Below the pieces are notes generated by a model. It was not told the origin of the DNA and did not search any database. It saw only the letters and a list, made by a program, of their open reading frames with translations. From Thermococcus barophilus MP (GTDB taxonomy: Archaea; Methanobacteriota_B; Thermococci; Thermococcales; Thermococcaceae): DNA of 64,000 bases. A program made the position numbers and the translations under genes. Location: the NCBI RefSeq assembly GCF_000151105.2, contig NC_014804.1, positions 868,001 to 932,000 on the forward strand, written 5' to 3'. Shown in pieces: positions 25,748 through 33,730 of this stretch. How positions within the stretch are numbered: the first letter of the stretch is position 1; every line of letters starts with the position of its first letter.

Positions 25748-26146
25748 ATGGATAAGAAAAAGAAGAAACCTGTGGATGAATTTGCTTGGCAAGAATATGA
25801 TAAGGAGGAGTTTAGAGAAAAATTCCCCGCCTTAGCTGAAGAGCTTGAAGAAAGGGAAGGTATTGTTATCGAAGGTTACCGCGTAGATGAATTTCAAGTT
25901 CTCGAAGAGGAGGAGCTTGAAGAGGAGAAGATAGACTTTTCAGGATATAATCCTACAGTAATTGATTTCTTAAGAAGGTGTGAAACCGATGAAGAAGCTT
26001 TAGAGATTATTAACTGGCTTGAGGAAAGAGGTGAGATAACTCATGAGATGGCCAAGGACTTGAGGATTACCCTTGTCAAGAAAGGTGTCAGAGCTTTCGG
26101 GCCAAAAAAAGAGTGGGGCTGGTACGAAAGACATGGGAAGCATTAA
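25748..26146 (+). CDS. Conserved archaeal hypothetical protein (DUF2095-like)
   Basis: 132 aa, highly acidic in the middle (EEEELEEEKIDFSGYNP) with a Lys-rich start MDKKKKKPVDEFAW. C-terminal half is helical (TDEEALEIINWLEERGEIT). Resembles the DUF2095 family of Thermococcales; function unknown. AGGTGG precedes ATG 25748. Convergent with AMP phosphorylase. Confidence 0.65.
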   Translation: MDKKKKKPVDEFAWQEYDKEEFREKFPALAEELEEREGIVIEGYRVDEFQVLEEEELEEEKIDFSGYNPTVIDFLRRCETDEEALEIINWLEERGEITHEMAKDLRITLVKKGVRAFGPKKEWGWYERHGKH

Positions 26147-26159
26147 AAGAAAAGGAAAG

Positions 26160-27671
26160 TTAGATATTCCCTATTCGCTGTAGAACCATGCCTTCAATTC
26201 TTATTGGCTCTGTTCTTCTTGCATAGACAATTGCCTGCTCAAGTCTTGCTTCACTTTCTGCGTAAATCTTGAACAATGGATCACCTTCCCTTACTTTCTC
26301 TCCGACTTTAACATAAAGTTCAAGTCCAGCTCCCTTGTCCTCCGGTGCTCCAGCTGCCCTTGCAATTCCTGTTATAGCTTTGTTGTCGATAAATGTTATA
26401 TATCCGCTTGTTGGTGCTGTGAATGTGTACGTTTTGTCCCCAATTGGGATTTCCTCTGGTTTAATATCTGGATTTCCTCCCTGTTCTTCAATGATTTCTC
26501 TCATCTTCTGATACGCTTTTCCACTCTCCAGAATCTCTCTTGCCATTTTCTTACCCATTCCAGCTGGTGCAACACCACCCATTTCTAAGAGAATTCCAGC
26601 CAGACCCGTTGCCTTCTCAACGAGGCTTCCAGGACCTTTTCCGGTCATAAGTGTCTGCAGTGCTTCCTTGGCTTCAAGGGCTGGGCCAACTGTGTGTCCA
26701 ACTGGCTGTCCACCATAGGTTATTGCAACCTCAACATACTGTCCCAATCTCTTTCCAAGCTCAATGAAGTCTCTTGCTAATGACCTTGCTTCTTCCATTG
26801 TCTCAACTTTGACTCCCTTACCGGTTGGAATGTCAATTAAAATGTACTGAGAACCCATTGCATACTTCTTTGACATAATACTTGCAAGCATTAATCCTCT
26901 TGGATCAATGCTTAGGGCTCTCTCTGCTTTAATTGTTATGTCATCAGCTGGGGCTAAGTTCAATGCTCCTCCCCACACAAGGCAAGCTCCAATCTTTTCA
27001 ACGATTCTCTTAATCTCATCCAAGCTGAGTGAGACGTTTGTAAGCACTTCAACAACATCAGCTGTTCCTGCCGCACTTGTGATAGCCCTTGATGATGTCT
27101 TTGGAATTGTTAATCCAGCGGCGGCAACAATTGGAACAACAAGAATGTTTGTCTTGTTTCCTGGGACTCCACCAATGCTGTGGACGTCCATAATCGGCTT
27201 TCTGTCTATGTCCAGCATATCACCTGTCTCCGCCATTGCAACGGTGAGCCATGCTATTTCATCCATATCAAGACCATTGACCTCAAGGGCAGTGACAAAT
27301 GCGCTGATTTCAATTTCTCTGAGCTTTCTGTCAACAATATCTTTAATTATGCTCTCAATCTCAACTTTTCTCAGCTTTGCTCCATGCATCTTCTTCTTTA
27401 TGTAGCGTATGCTTTCTGGAGTTCCCGCTGGGGCTATGTTGACAATTTCACCCTGAGAAAAGCTGTGCACTTGAAGAACATCCTTGCTCAGTCCAATTTC
27501 TCCTTCTTCAACCATGTTACTTATCACAACGTCTCCATACACTGTTTTCTTGCCGGTTTCTATTTTAACCAAATCTTCTGGATGCAATTTGACTCTCTTA
27601 GCGTCCTTCTCGTTGATAACAACCACAAACCTCCCAGTATACACATCGAGAATTTTTATCTTGGCTTTCAT
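26160..27671 (-). CDS. deoA: AMP phosphorylase
   Basis: 503 aa, the size of the T. kodakarensis enzyme. Phosphorolysis of AMP (and CMP/UMP) to ribose-1,5-bisphosphate plus base, the first step of the archaeal nucleotide-salvage pathway that continues through R15P isomerase and type III RubisCO. Visible: the N-terminal double-psi-barrel extension (residues 1-85) that separates these from bacterial thymidine phosphorylases, [28 protein letters not shown], and [21 protein letters not shown] precedes ATG 27671. RubisCO is not in the window. Confidence 0.93.
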   Translation of the reverse strand: MKAKIKILDVYTGRFVVVINEKDAKRVKLHPEDLVKIETGKKTVYGDVVISNMVEEGEIGLSKDVLQVHSFSQGEIVNIAPAGTPESIRYIKKKMHGAKLRKVEIESIIKDIVDRKLREIEISAFVTALEVNGLDMDEIAWLTVAMAETGDMLDIDRKPIMDVHSIGGVPGNKTNILVVPIVAAAGLTIPKTSSRAITSAAGTADVVEVLTNVSLSLDEIKRIVEKIGACLVWGGALNLAPADDITIKAERALSIDPRGLMLASIMSKKYAMGSQYILIDIPTGKGVKVETMEEARSLARDFIELGKRLGQYVEVAITYGGQPVGHTVGPALEAKEALQTLMTGKGPGSLVEKATGLAGILLEMGGVAPAGMGKKMAREILESGKAYQKMREIIEEQGGNPDIKPEEIPIGDKTYTFTAPTSGYITFIDNKAITGIARAAGAPEDKGAGLELYVKVGEKVREGDPLFKIYAESEARLEQAIVYARRTEPIRIEGMVLQRIGNI

Positions 27672-27807
27672 ACTCCTCCCTCCAAAAGGCTGGCAATACT
27701 CCATATTGAAAAAAACACTACTTAAAGATTTTTAACTAACTTATGAAAAACTTTGAAGCTATTGAAAAGAATAGACACAAAAATCTGTAAAGGAACAAAG
27801 ACATGCT

Positions 27808-28059
27808 CTAAGCAGTAATGCTCTTTGAAAAGTTTGGCAATGCAAATTTTGAGAGGTTTGATTCTGCTGAGAAGAGGGTAAATGCCCTTAGCACGTCATG
27901 TGCTACTTTTTTTAACTCTTCTGGAAGAACGGCATCCTTTCCATATGCATAATATATCACCTCATCGAGGGGGGCGCTTATAAGCCTGCCATTGAATAGA
28001 TACACCTCTTTTTCTGTTATCTCTATCTGATATTCAGGATACACCAGTTTTACTTTCAT
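27808..28059 (-). CDS. Small hypothetical protein
   Basis: 83 aa, beta-rich at first (MKVKLVYPEYQIEITEKEVY) and helical at the end (PEELKKVAHDVLRAFTLFSAE). Family unknown. Excellent ribosome binding site GGAGGTG 6 nt before the ATG, and a TATA-like ATTTTTAAAA about 30 nt further up, so translation is likely. Confidence 0.6.
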   Translation of the reverse strand: MKVKLVYPEYQIEITEKEVYLFNGRLISAPLDEVIYYAYGKDAVLPEELKKVAHDVLRAFTLFSAESNLSKFALPNFSKSITA

Positions 28060-28182
28060 AGCGCCCCACCTCCAATATGTAATAATATCAAAAGCATATT
28101 TTTAAAACTAACGCCGTAAAATTTTTAGTTACATAATTATAAAAATTTTAAAGGAAAAATAGAACTAAAATAGAAACATGGA

Positions 28183-28428
28183 CTACAGATTTTTAATTTC
28201 CTCTTCAATTGACTCTTCGAGAGTCTTTTCCCATTCGGCAATATCAAAGTCCACAAGTTCGGATTCTAAGTCCTCTTTGAGATGGAGAACCCTTCTTTTC
28301 AGTGCATTCTTTGTTTCTTCATCATAAACCACATAGTAGGGGCTCCTTCTAACTGAGAGATAAAGAAGTGCCAGTACAATATTGAGCATCAAGAGAATAA
28401 CAATGATCCCGTAAATTATTACGTTCAT
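28183..28428 (-). CDS. Small single-span membrane protein coupled to minD
   Basis: 81 aa: one N-terminal helix ([22 protein letters not shown]) and a cytoplasmic charged helical tail ([20 protein letters not shown] and a Glu-rich end). Its ATG overlaps the stop of the upstream MinD gene by 4 nt, so the two are made together. A membrane partner of MinD is a natural guess; not shown. Confidence 0.65.
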   Translation of the reverse strand: MNVIIYGIIVILLMLNIVLALLYLSVRRSPYYVVYDEETKNALKRRVLHLKEDLESELVDFDIAEWEKTLEESIEEEIKNL

Positions 28429-29207
28429 CTTCTCTTCCCCCCAAAGAGTGCTCTAAACACTCTCTTAATGGGGCTTTCGGGTTCAGGTGGCTGCCATCTG
28501 ATTCCAGCGAGTTTTGCTGCCAACTGTTTAATGGCTATAGCTGCTGGTGAGGTGGGATTTTTAACAACTAATGGAACTCCATACGCCGATGCCCTCTTAA
28601 CTTCTGGATCTTCCGGTATTATCGCCAGGACAGGTACTTCAAGAATTGCTTCTATTTCTTCCTTCGTGAGCTCAGTTTTTTCGTTGGTAACTCTATTGAG
28701 AACAGCTCCGAGTGGAAGTGTTCCAAGCTTCTCCGCAACAAGTTTTGTTTTGAGTGAATCGGTAATAGCAGAGATTTCCGGATTTGTAACGACTATCAAT
28801 TCCTTACCAATAAGCAAAGCTGTAACTGACGTAATCTCCAATCCGGCTGGTGCATCAATGAGAATAAAATCTCCCATTTGAGATATCTCTCTAATTAATT
28901 CCCTCAGCCTTTCGGGCTTTGCTTTTTTAATTTTTTCCAGACTTAATCCTCCTGGGATGACCTTAACTCCTGCAGGTCCTTCATATATTGCATCTCTAAG
29001 ATCGGCTTCTCTTGCCAGAACATCATGCAACGTTACTGGAATGTCTTCCATTCCAAGAATAAGACTCAGATTTGCCATTGTAATATCTGCATCTATCACT
29101 ATAACCTCCTTTCCAAATTGTGCCAAAGCAACACCCAAGTTCGCAACCACTGTTGTTTTACCAGTTCCTCCTTTACCAGAAGCAAATACAATTGATCTTC
29201 CTTCCAC
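28425..29207 (-). CDS. minD: MinD-type P-loop ATPase with C-terminal amphipathic tail
   Basis: 260 aa from GTG 29207 (GGGGGTG five bases upstream); an ATG at 29264 would add 19 residues. Deviant Walker [11 protein letters not shown] near 10, [27 protein letters not shown]. The C-terminus [17 protein letters not shown] looks like the amphipathic membrane-targeting sequence of bacterial MinD, which the other MinD in this window (59574) lacks. Coupled to a one-helix membrane protein downstream. The role in archaea is not division-site selection in any proven way; possibly positioning of motility or chemosensory structures. Confidence 0.88.
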   Translation of the reverse strand: MEGRSIVFASGKGGTGKTTVVANLGVALAQFGKEVIVIDADITMANLSLILGMEDIPVTLHDVLAREADLRDAIYEGPAGVKVIPGGLSLEKIKKAKPERLRELIREISQMGDFILIDAPAGLEITSVTALLIGKELIVVTNPEISAITDSLKTKLVAEKLGTLPLGAVLNRVTNEKTELTKEEIEAILEVPVLAIIPEDPEVKRASAYGVPLVVKNPTSPAAIAIKQLAAKLAGIRWQPPEPESPIKRVFRALFGGKRR

Positions 29208-29264
29208 GGTTACACCCCCAATCTTTGCCGTTGATACTAAATCCTTCCTACTTATATGTGCCAT

Positions 29265-29503
29265 GTAATTAAATAGCTTTCCCTTTATTGTGGATGTTAC
29301 AATGGAAACCCCTGGACTTCTTCTCAGAGAAATATGATTAGGTAGTGCACTGAAATCATTTATGCTGCTTCTAAGCTACATTATCCTTTCGCACCCCCCA
29401 TATATTAAGATAACGGTTGAAAAACCTAATCCCAGAAAAGAGTTGTGAATTAATACAAAAAAATATCAAAAGAGAGACAAGAGAAAGACATTACATGATA
29501 CAG
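29265..29503. other. Intergenic region upstream of minD
   Basis: 239 nt holding the probable minD TATA box (CTATTTAATT near 29266-29276, minus strand) and no clear gene. A faint C/D-like pattern here was not convincing. Confidence 0.3.
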
Positions 29504-30328
29504 TCATGCTTTTTCTTGCTCTTCAGCTTCTTTCTCAAGCTTCTTTCTGACAACTTCTGATGTATCGGCCAAACTCCTGAAGAGTTTGAGCATTTCCATA
29601 GGAAGTGTTAGAACTATGACATTGCTTTTATCGCTTGCGACATCGCTGATTGTCTGCAGTGTTCTCAATTGCAGTGCCATTGGATGTTCTGAAATTATCT
29701 CAGCGGCTTCTCTGAGCTTCTCTGCTGCCTGCCTCTCAGCTTCGGCAAGTGTTATCCTTGCTCTCCTTTCTCTCTCTGCTTCAGCCTGTCTTGCCATTGC
29801 CCTCTGCATTCCAGTCGGCAACTCAACATCTTTTATCTCAACTGTTGTCACTTTGATTCCCCACGGATCAGTTGCTTCGTCTATAATTCTCTGCAATTCT
29901 CTGTTCAGTTTTTCCCTCTCACTCAAAAGCTCGTCCAGATGTGCCTGACCGATTACACTCCTCAAGGTTGTCTGGGCAATTTGGGAGGTTGCCATGATGA
30001 AGTTCTTAACCTGTGTGACGGCTTTAATTGGATCAACTACCCTAAAGTAAACGACTGCATTAACCCTAACTGGAACGTTATCCTTAGTTATTGTCTCCTG
30101 CACTGGAACGTCTAAAACTTGAGTTCTTAAGTCCACTATGACTGCCTTTTCAAATATTGGGATTATGAAGAATAGACCAGGACCTCTTGCTCCAACGACC
30201 CGTCCCAAACGGAATATCACTGCTCTTTCGTATTCCTTGACTATCTTCAGTGCTGATCCCAAAAATACCAAAACAAACAACAAAACAATTGCTGTTACGA
30301 TAAAGTTTCCACCAATAAAGCTTACCAT
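29504..30328 (-). CDS. Stomatin (SPFH) family protein, PH1511-type
   Basis: 274 aa. N-terminal membrane helix ([20 protein letters not shown]), SPFH domain ([19 protein letters not shown] ... [13 protein letters not shown]), then a long coiled coil of Ala/Glu/Arg ([17 protein letters not shown]) and an acidic tail. Pyrococcus PH1511 is cut by the protease PH1510, encoded upstream in the same operon here. The two ORFs are 3 nt apart. Acts in membrane microdomains. Confidence 0.92.
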   Translation of the reverse strand: MVSFIGGNFIVTAIVLLFVLVFLGSALKIVKEYERAVIFRLGRVVGARGPGLFFIIPIFEKAVIVDLRTQVLDVPVQETITKDNVPVRVNAVVYFRVVDPIKAVTQVKNFIMATSQIAQTTLRSVIGQAHLDELLSEREKLNRELQRIIDEATDPWGIKVTTVEIKDVELPTGMQRAMARQAEAERERRARITLAEAERQAAEKLREAAEIISEHPMALQLRTLQTISDVASDKSNVIVLTLPMEMLKLFRSLADTSEVVRKKLEKEAEEQEKA

Positions 30329-30331
30329 TTT

Positions 30332-31681
30332 TCATTCACCACCTTTACTTTCTTCTTCAACATTTTTCTCTTTTTCTCTAACAACAATAAGCTTAAGCCC
30401 TTCCATTCCTACAACCCTGACTTTCTTGCCAATGTTTATTTCTTCCCCAGTTTTGCTGACCGCTTTCCAGAGTTCGCCCCTAATCTTTATCATTCCTTCA
30501 GGAACCAAGGGCTCAATGACCTCTCCCTCAAGGCCTATCATCTCCTCTTTTCCTGTCTGTGCTTTTCTTCTGTGTGCCCTTATCACTGCAGCCATTCCAA
30601 ACGCGAAGAAGACTGCCAGCAGGATACCTATCGTTATTATCACCAGCCTGAGCTGACTGTAGACTTCTCTGCTTACTAAATAATCCACGCCACCACCTCC
30701 ACTGAATAGGAATATGCTTCCGATAACAAACGATATAAAACCAGCAACCGTAAAGAGACCGAAGGTCGGAGTTAACGCCTCAGCTATGAAAAAGATGATT
30801 GCGAGGAATATTAGCAAAAGACCGGCGCTTCTATATCCAAAATATCCCAACCCGATTATGGCAAGAGCGATCATTATTGCCCCAGCAGTTTCTGGAACAT
30901 GCCATCCTGGGCTTAAGAATCCCAGAATCAATGCCCATATCCCCAGGGTCAAGAGCACATATGCCACCACCGGATCAGTTATGTATGTAATTAGCTGATC
31001 CTTGAATGTTGGCCTTAGGTAAACTACCTGAGCATCTTTTAGACTAAGTGTCACGTATTTGCCGTTAACAGGTAGTTTGGTTTTCATCCCATCAGCTTTG
31101 TTAAGGAGGTCATTTAAGTCATATGCTATAACTTCAATCACATGATATTTCAGCGCTTCCTCAGGGGTCAGGCTTAAATCCTCAGTTATGAATTTTTCAG
31201 CGATTGTTGCATTTCTTCCGCTTGCCTCAGCGAGACTTTTAATGTACGCAACATAAAAGTTTGTTATCTTAGCTGGTGCCTCAATTATGCTCCCATTTTG
31301 AGAATAACCGAGAATTGGTCTGCATGCTCCGATACCTGTCCCCGGTGCCATTGCTATTAAATGGGATCCCAATGCTATGTAGGTTCCAGCAGAAGCAGCC
31401 ATGGCTCCAGAGGGATAAACATATATTATTACCGGGACTTTTGCGGTTTGGATCCTCTGTATTATGTTCTGCATAGCATCTCCTCTGCCTCCGGGGGTAT
31501 CAAGCTCGATGATTATGGCATTTGCATTAGCTCTTTCTGCCTCACTTATGTATCTATCAAATTGATCATACGTGTAAGAGGTTATTTGACCCTTAATTTG
31601 AGCCACATAAACAGTCTTAGCCTGGGCAAGTGCAGGTGTTAGGAGGATGAATAATGCCACGATCAGCAAGACTTTTCGCAT
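30332..31681 (-). CDS. Membrane serine protease of the NfeD/ClpP class (PH1510-type)
   Basis: 449 aa. Signal sequence (1-21), ClpP-like domain with catalytic Ser97 (in AMAASAG) and Lys138 (in APAKIT), the same dyad and numbering as Pyrococcus PH1510, then four to five transmembrane helices (about 235-365) and a C-terminal OB-fold NfeD domain (LEGEVIEPLVPEGMIKIRGE). It cleaves the C-terminal hydrophobic region of the partner stomatin, encoded immediately downstream. ATG 31681; the frame is intact. Confidence 0.93.
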   Translation of the reverse strand: MRKVLLIVALFILLTPALAQAKTVYVAQIKGQITSYTYDQFDRYISEAERANANAIIIELDTPGGRGDAMQNIIQRIQTAKVPVIIYVYPSGAMAASAGTYIALGSHLIAMAPGTGIGACRPILGYSQNGSIIEAPAKITNFYVAYIKSLAEASGRNATIAEKFITEDLSLTPEEALKYHVIEVIAYDLNDLLNKADGMKTKLPVNGKYVTLSLKDAQVVYLRPTFKDQLITYITDPVVAYVLLTLGIWALILGFLSPGWHVPETAGAIMIALAIIGLGYFGYRSAGLLLIFLAIIFFIAEALTPTFGLFTVAGFISFVIGSIFLFSGGGGVDYLVSREVYSQLRLVIITIGILLAVFFAFGMAAVIRAHRRKAQTGKEEMIGLEGEVIEPLVPEGMIKIRGELWKAVSKTGEEINIGKKVRVVGMEGLKLIVVREKEKNVEEESKGGE

Positions 31682-31825
31682 TTATCACCACCTTGTATAA
31701 AATTTGTTTCTTCAACCTAATTAAAGTTTTCTCTCAGATTTTCGCACTAACGTTTAAATCTATATTGAAGACGATGGATCTCAAAAAACTAATAAGGAAG
31801 GAGCGAGATTTTTTACTGATGGATT

Positions 31826-32113
31826 ATGAGAGAGGAAATCAAGAAGTTTAGGGTTGTTAGGGGGTATGAGAAGATTAAAATCGCATGGAAGGTTATACGA
31901 GGCACGGCAAAGTACTCGAATAAAGAACCATTTTGGGAATTCCTAAGGAAAGAGTTTGGAATAAAGGACAGAGAAATTAAAGAGATTATGCTGTTCTTGG
32001 AGGAAGTGGGTGAGTTAGAGATCAAACGTTCTCAAGATGGAAAACGCCTTTATGTATCTACCCTAAAGGATATAAAGGAAAATCCCGTCAAACTTGATCA
32101 ATGGTTGAAATGA
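31826..32113 (+). CDS. Hypothetical protein, possibly frameshifted at its start
   Basis: 95 aa, highly charged (MREEIKKFRVVRGYEKIKIA). No family recognised. It lacks a convincing ribosome binding site. A second in-frame-looking start, ATG 31774 (25 codons, MDLKKLIRKERDFLLMDYE...), lies in a neighbouring frame, overlapping it at 31826-31851 and placed about 20 nt after a TATA-like GTTTAAAT. Deleting one G near 31835 would join them into 112 aa. Overlaps the glycosylase start as ATGA. Confidence 0.5.
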   Translation: MREEIKKFRVVRGYEKIKIAWKVIRGTAKYSNKEPFWEFLRKEFGIKDREIKEIMLFLEEVGELEIKRSQDGKRLYVSTLKDIKENPVKLDQWLK

Positions 32114-32931
32114 TAGACCTCAAAAAAGTAACTCATGAGATGATAAAGAACAAAACTTGGAAATATGAGAGAGGAATATTCTGGCAGGCTTTAGATTATG
32201 GCATAGTTGGTTTTGATGGGGAAAACTTTTACCTGCCATATTATCTTTCATCCAAAGAAAAGAAGGACGCAAAAGAGAAAATTAAATTCATTCTTGGACT
32301 TAATACTGATTTAGAGAGATTTTATGGCGAGATTCAAGATTCAAAGTTTGCATTCCTTATTGAGGAATTTTACGGGTTAACAGTTCCAGCAGCTCCTTAT
32401 AAGTATCAAGCTCTGGTCGAGACAATAGCCCAACAGCAAGTCAGCTTTGAATTTGCCATGAGAACTATTAGGAATTTAGTCGAGCTAGCTGGCAGGAAAA
32501 TTGGAAGCTTGTATGTTTTTCCAAAGCCAGAAAATATAGCAAAGCTGAGTGTTGAAGAGATAAAGAAAGCGAAACTTGGATATAGAGCAGGGTACATTAA
32601 GGAACTTACTGAACTCCATTTAAAAGGAAAGCTTGATTTAAGCCTCGAACAGTTTACAGAACAAGAAGCAATAAAATATCTTACAAAATTCCGAGGGATT
32701 GGAAAGTGGAGCGCTGAGCTTTTTCTCCTATATGGGCTCAGAAAGAATGTTTATCCAGCTGGAGATTTGGGACTGAGGAGGGGCATTGCCAAAATCTTTG
32801 GGAAGAGGACTAAGGAAGTAAAAGAAAAAGACGTGAGAGAAATTATAGAGCCCTATGGAAAGTGGAAGAGCTTATTAGCATTCTACATCTTATGTTATGA
32901 CAGGAAAACTGAAATGGAACGAAAAAGGTGA
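32110..32931 (+). CDS. DNA-3-methyladenine glycosylase, AlkA/HhH-GPD family
   Basis: 273 aa. Removes alkylated or damaged bases. The helix-hairpin-helix is KFRGIGKWSAELFLLYGL near 210-227 followed by the catalytic-type Asp in YPAGDLGLRRG, and QALVETIAQQQVS marks the start of the GPD core. No iron-sulfur cysteines at the end, so AlkA-like rather than endonuclease III-like. Start ATG 32110 overlaps the previous stop (ATGA); ATG 32101 is the alternative. Confidence 0.85.
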   Translation: MIDLKKVTHEMIKNKTWKYERGIFWQALDYGIVGFDGENFYLPYYLSSKEKKDAKEKIKFILGLNTDLERFYGEIQDSKFAFLIEEFYGLTVPAAPYKYQALVETIAQQQVSFEFAMRTIRNLVELAGRKIGSLYVFPKPENIAKLSVEEIKKAKLGYRAGYIKELTELHLKGKLDLSLEQFTEQEAIKYLTKFRGIGKWSAELFLLYGLRKNVYPAGDLGLRRGIAKIFGKRTKEVKEKDVREIIEPYGKWKSLLAFYILCYDRKTEMERKR

Positions 32932-32936
32932 ACTCA

Positions 32937-33263
32937 ATGGAAATAATCCTTCCAAAAGAGAAGTTCAAAGAGCTTAAAAAGCTCGACGAGACGGGAATCA
33001 TAAAATTAATCGAGGAAAATCTCGAAAAAGCTGAGGAAACCCTAAAAGCTGAACGAGAATCCTTCCTTAATGAAAAGAAAGCCAAGCTTGAGGAAAAGCT
33101 AAAAGAAATCGAAGAGCAACTTGAGGCTTTAGAGATGTTTTATGAAAAAGCTCTGAAAGATAAAGAGTTCATGCGTGAGATGAGTGAAAAATTAAGAAAA
33201 GAAAATGCAGCTTTGAGAAAAGAACTGGAGGAGAAAAAGCGTGCGCTTGAAAATAAAACCTGA
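32937..33263 (+). CDS. Coiled-coil protein, unknown function
   Basis: 108 aa, almost all one long charged helix of Lys/Glu heptads (KEKFKELKKLDETGIIKLIE onward). Function unknown. AAGGTGAA precedes ATG 32937. Overlaps the next ORF by 23 nt and follows the glycosylase without a gap, so an operon of at least three genes. Confidence 0.6.
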   Translation: MEIILPKEKFKELKKLDETGIIKLIEENLEKAEETLKAERESFLNEKKAKLEEKLKEIEEQLEALEMFYEKALKDKEFMREMSEKLRKENAALRKELEEKKRALENKT

Positions 33264-33636
33264 AAGGGGATTTGGAAAAATTGAGGTTGAGATTAATGAA
33301 GACCTCTGGAAGAAAATAGAAGATCTCAGCGAAAGATACAAGGTTGGTGAGGATTACATCCTAAGGATAATCCTTACTGGGGAATTTAAAACCCCAAATG
33401 AAGACGTGCAGAACCTTGAGAAAAAAGTGCAAGAGCTTGAAAAAAAGGTATATGAACTTGAAAAGAAGTGGGCACCTCTCAGATATAAAGCCTATGGAGT
33501 TAGTGAAGACAACAAAATTTTGGCTATAGAGCTGAGCGGGCTTTTGGCTGAAAACACGCAACTTAAAAGGTTTTTAAGGAAAAAGGTTGAGCCAAATTTT
33601 GAGCTTAGAAAACTTATTGAATACTACATCCGATAA
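33241..33636 (+). CDS. Hypothetical protein with ribbon-helix-helix-like N-terminus and coiled coil
   Basis: 131 aa from a GTG start. The first 55 residues (IEVEINEDLWKKIEDLSERY ... EDYILRIIL) could be a ribbon-helix-helix or short helical fold; residues 57-80 are a heptad Leu/Lys coil (LEKKVQELEKKVYELEKKW). GGAGGAG lies 9-11 nt upstream inside the previous gene. Overlap with the coiled-coil gene suggests that they pair. Function not known. Confidence 0.55.
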   Translation: MRLKIKPERGFGKIEVEINEDLWKKIEDLSERYKVGEDYILRIILTGEFKTPNEDVQNLEKKVQELEKKVYELEKKWAPLRYKAYGVSEDNKILAIELSGLLAENTQLKRFLRKKVEPNFELRKLIEYYIR

Positions 33637-33642
33637 GATTAT

Positions 33643-33700
33643 AGCGGATGATGAGTAAATTTAAGCGGAGCGATGAAGAACCCTATGAGCGCTGACGCTC
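33643..33700 (+). ncRNA. C/D box sRNA predicted to guide 2'-O-methylation of tRNA-Met C34
   Basis: Box C ATGATGA at 33648-33654, D' CGGA (33666-33669), C' GCGATGA (33670-33676), box D CTGA at 33692-33695, with a short AGCG/CGCT terminal stem. The D guide CCCTATGAGC (33681-33690) pairs perfectly over 10 bp with GCTCATAGGG of the tRNA-Met gene at 45916-45925. The nucleotide five upstream of box D (33687) pairs with 45919, the C34 of the CAT anticodon. Cm34 of elongator tRNA-Met is a known archaeal C/D target. Confidence 0.85.
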
Positions 33701-33730
33701 TATTTTCTTCTATCGGGGAGTGTGATAGCT

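Noticed and set aside
26908-27735. Plus-strand ORFs of 165-181 codons antisense to AMP phosphorylase
   Set aside because: Mirror images of a confidently identified gene; low-complexity translation.
27930-27950. CCATATGCAT inside the 83-aa gene as another operator copy
   Set aside because: Lacks the TTTTG/CAAAA arms and lies in coding sequence.
29310-29380. C/D-like ATGATTA...CTGA pattern upstream of minD
   Set aside because: Box C deviates, no C'/D pair and no terminal stem.
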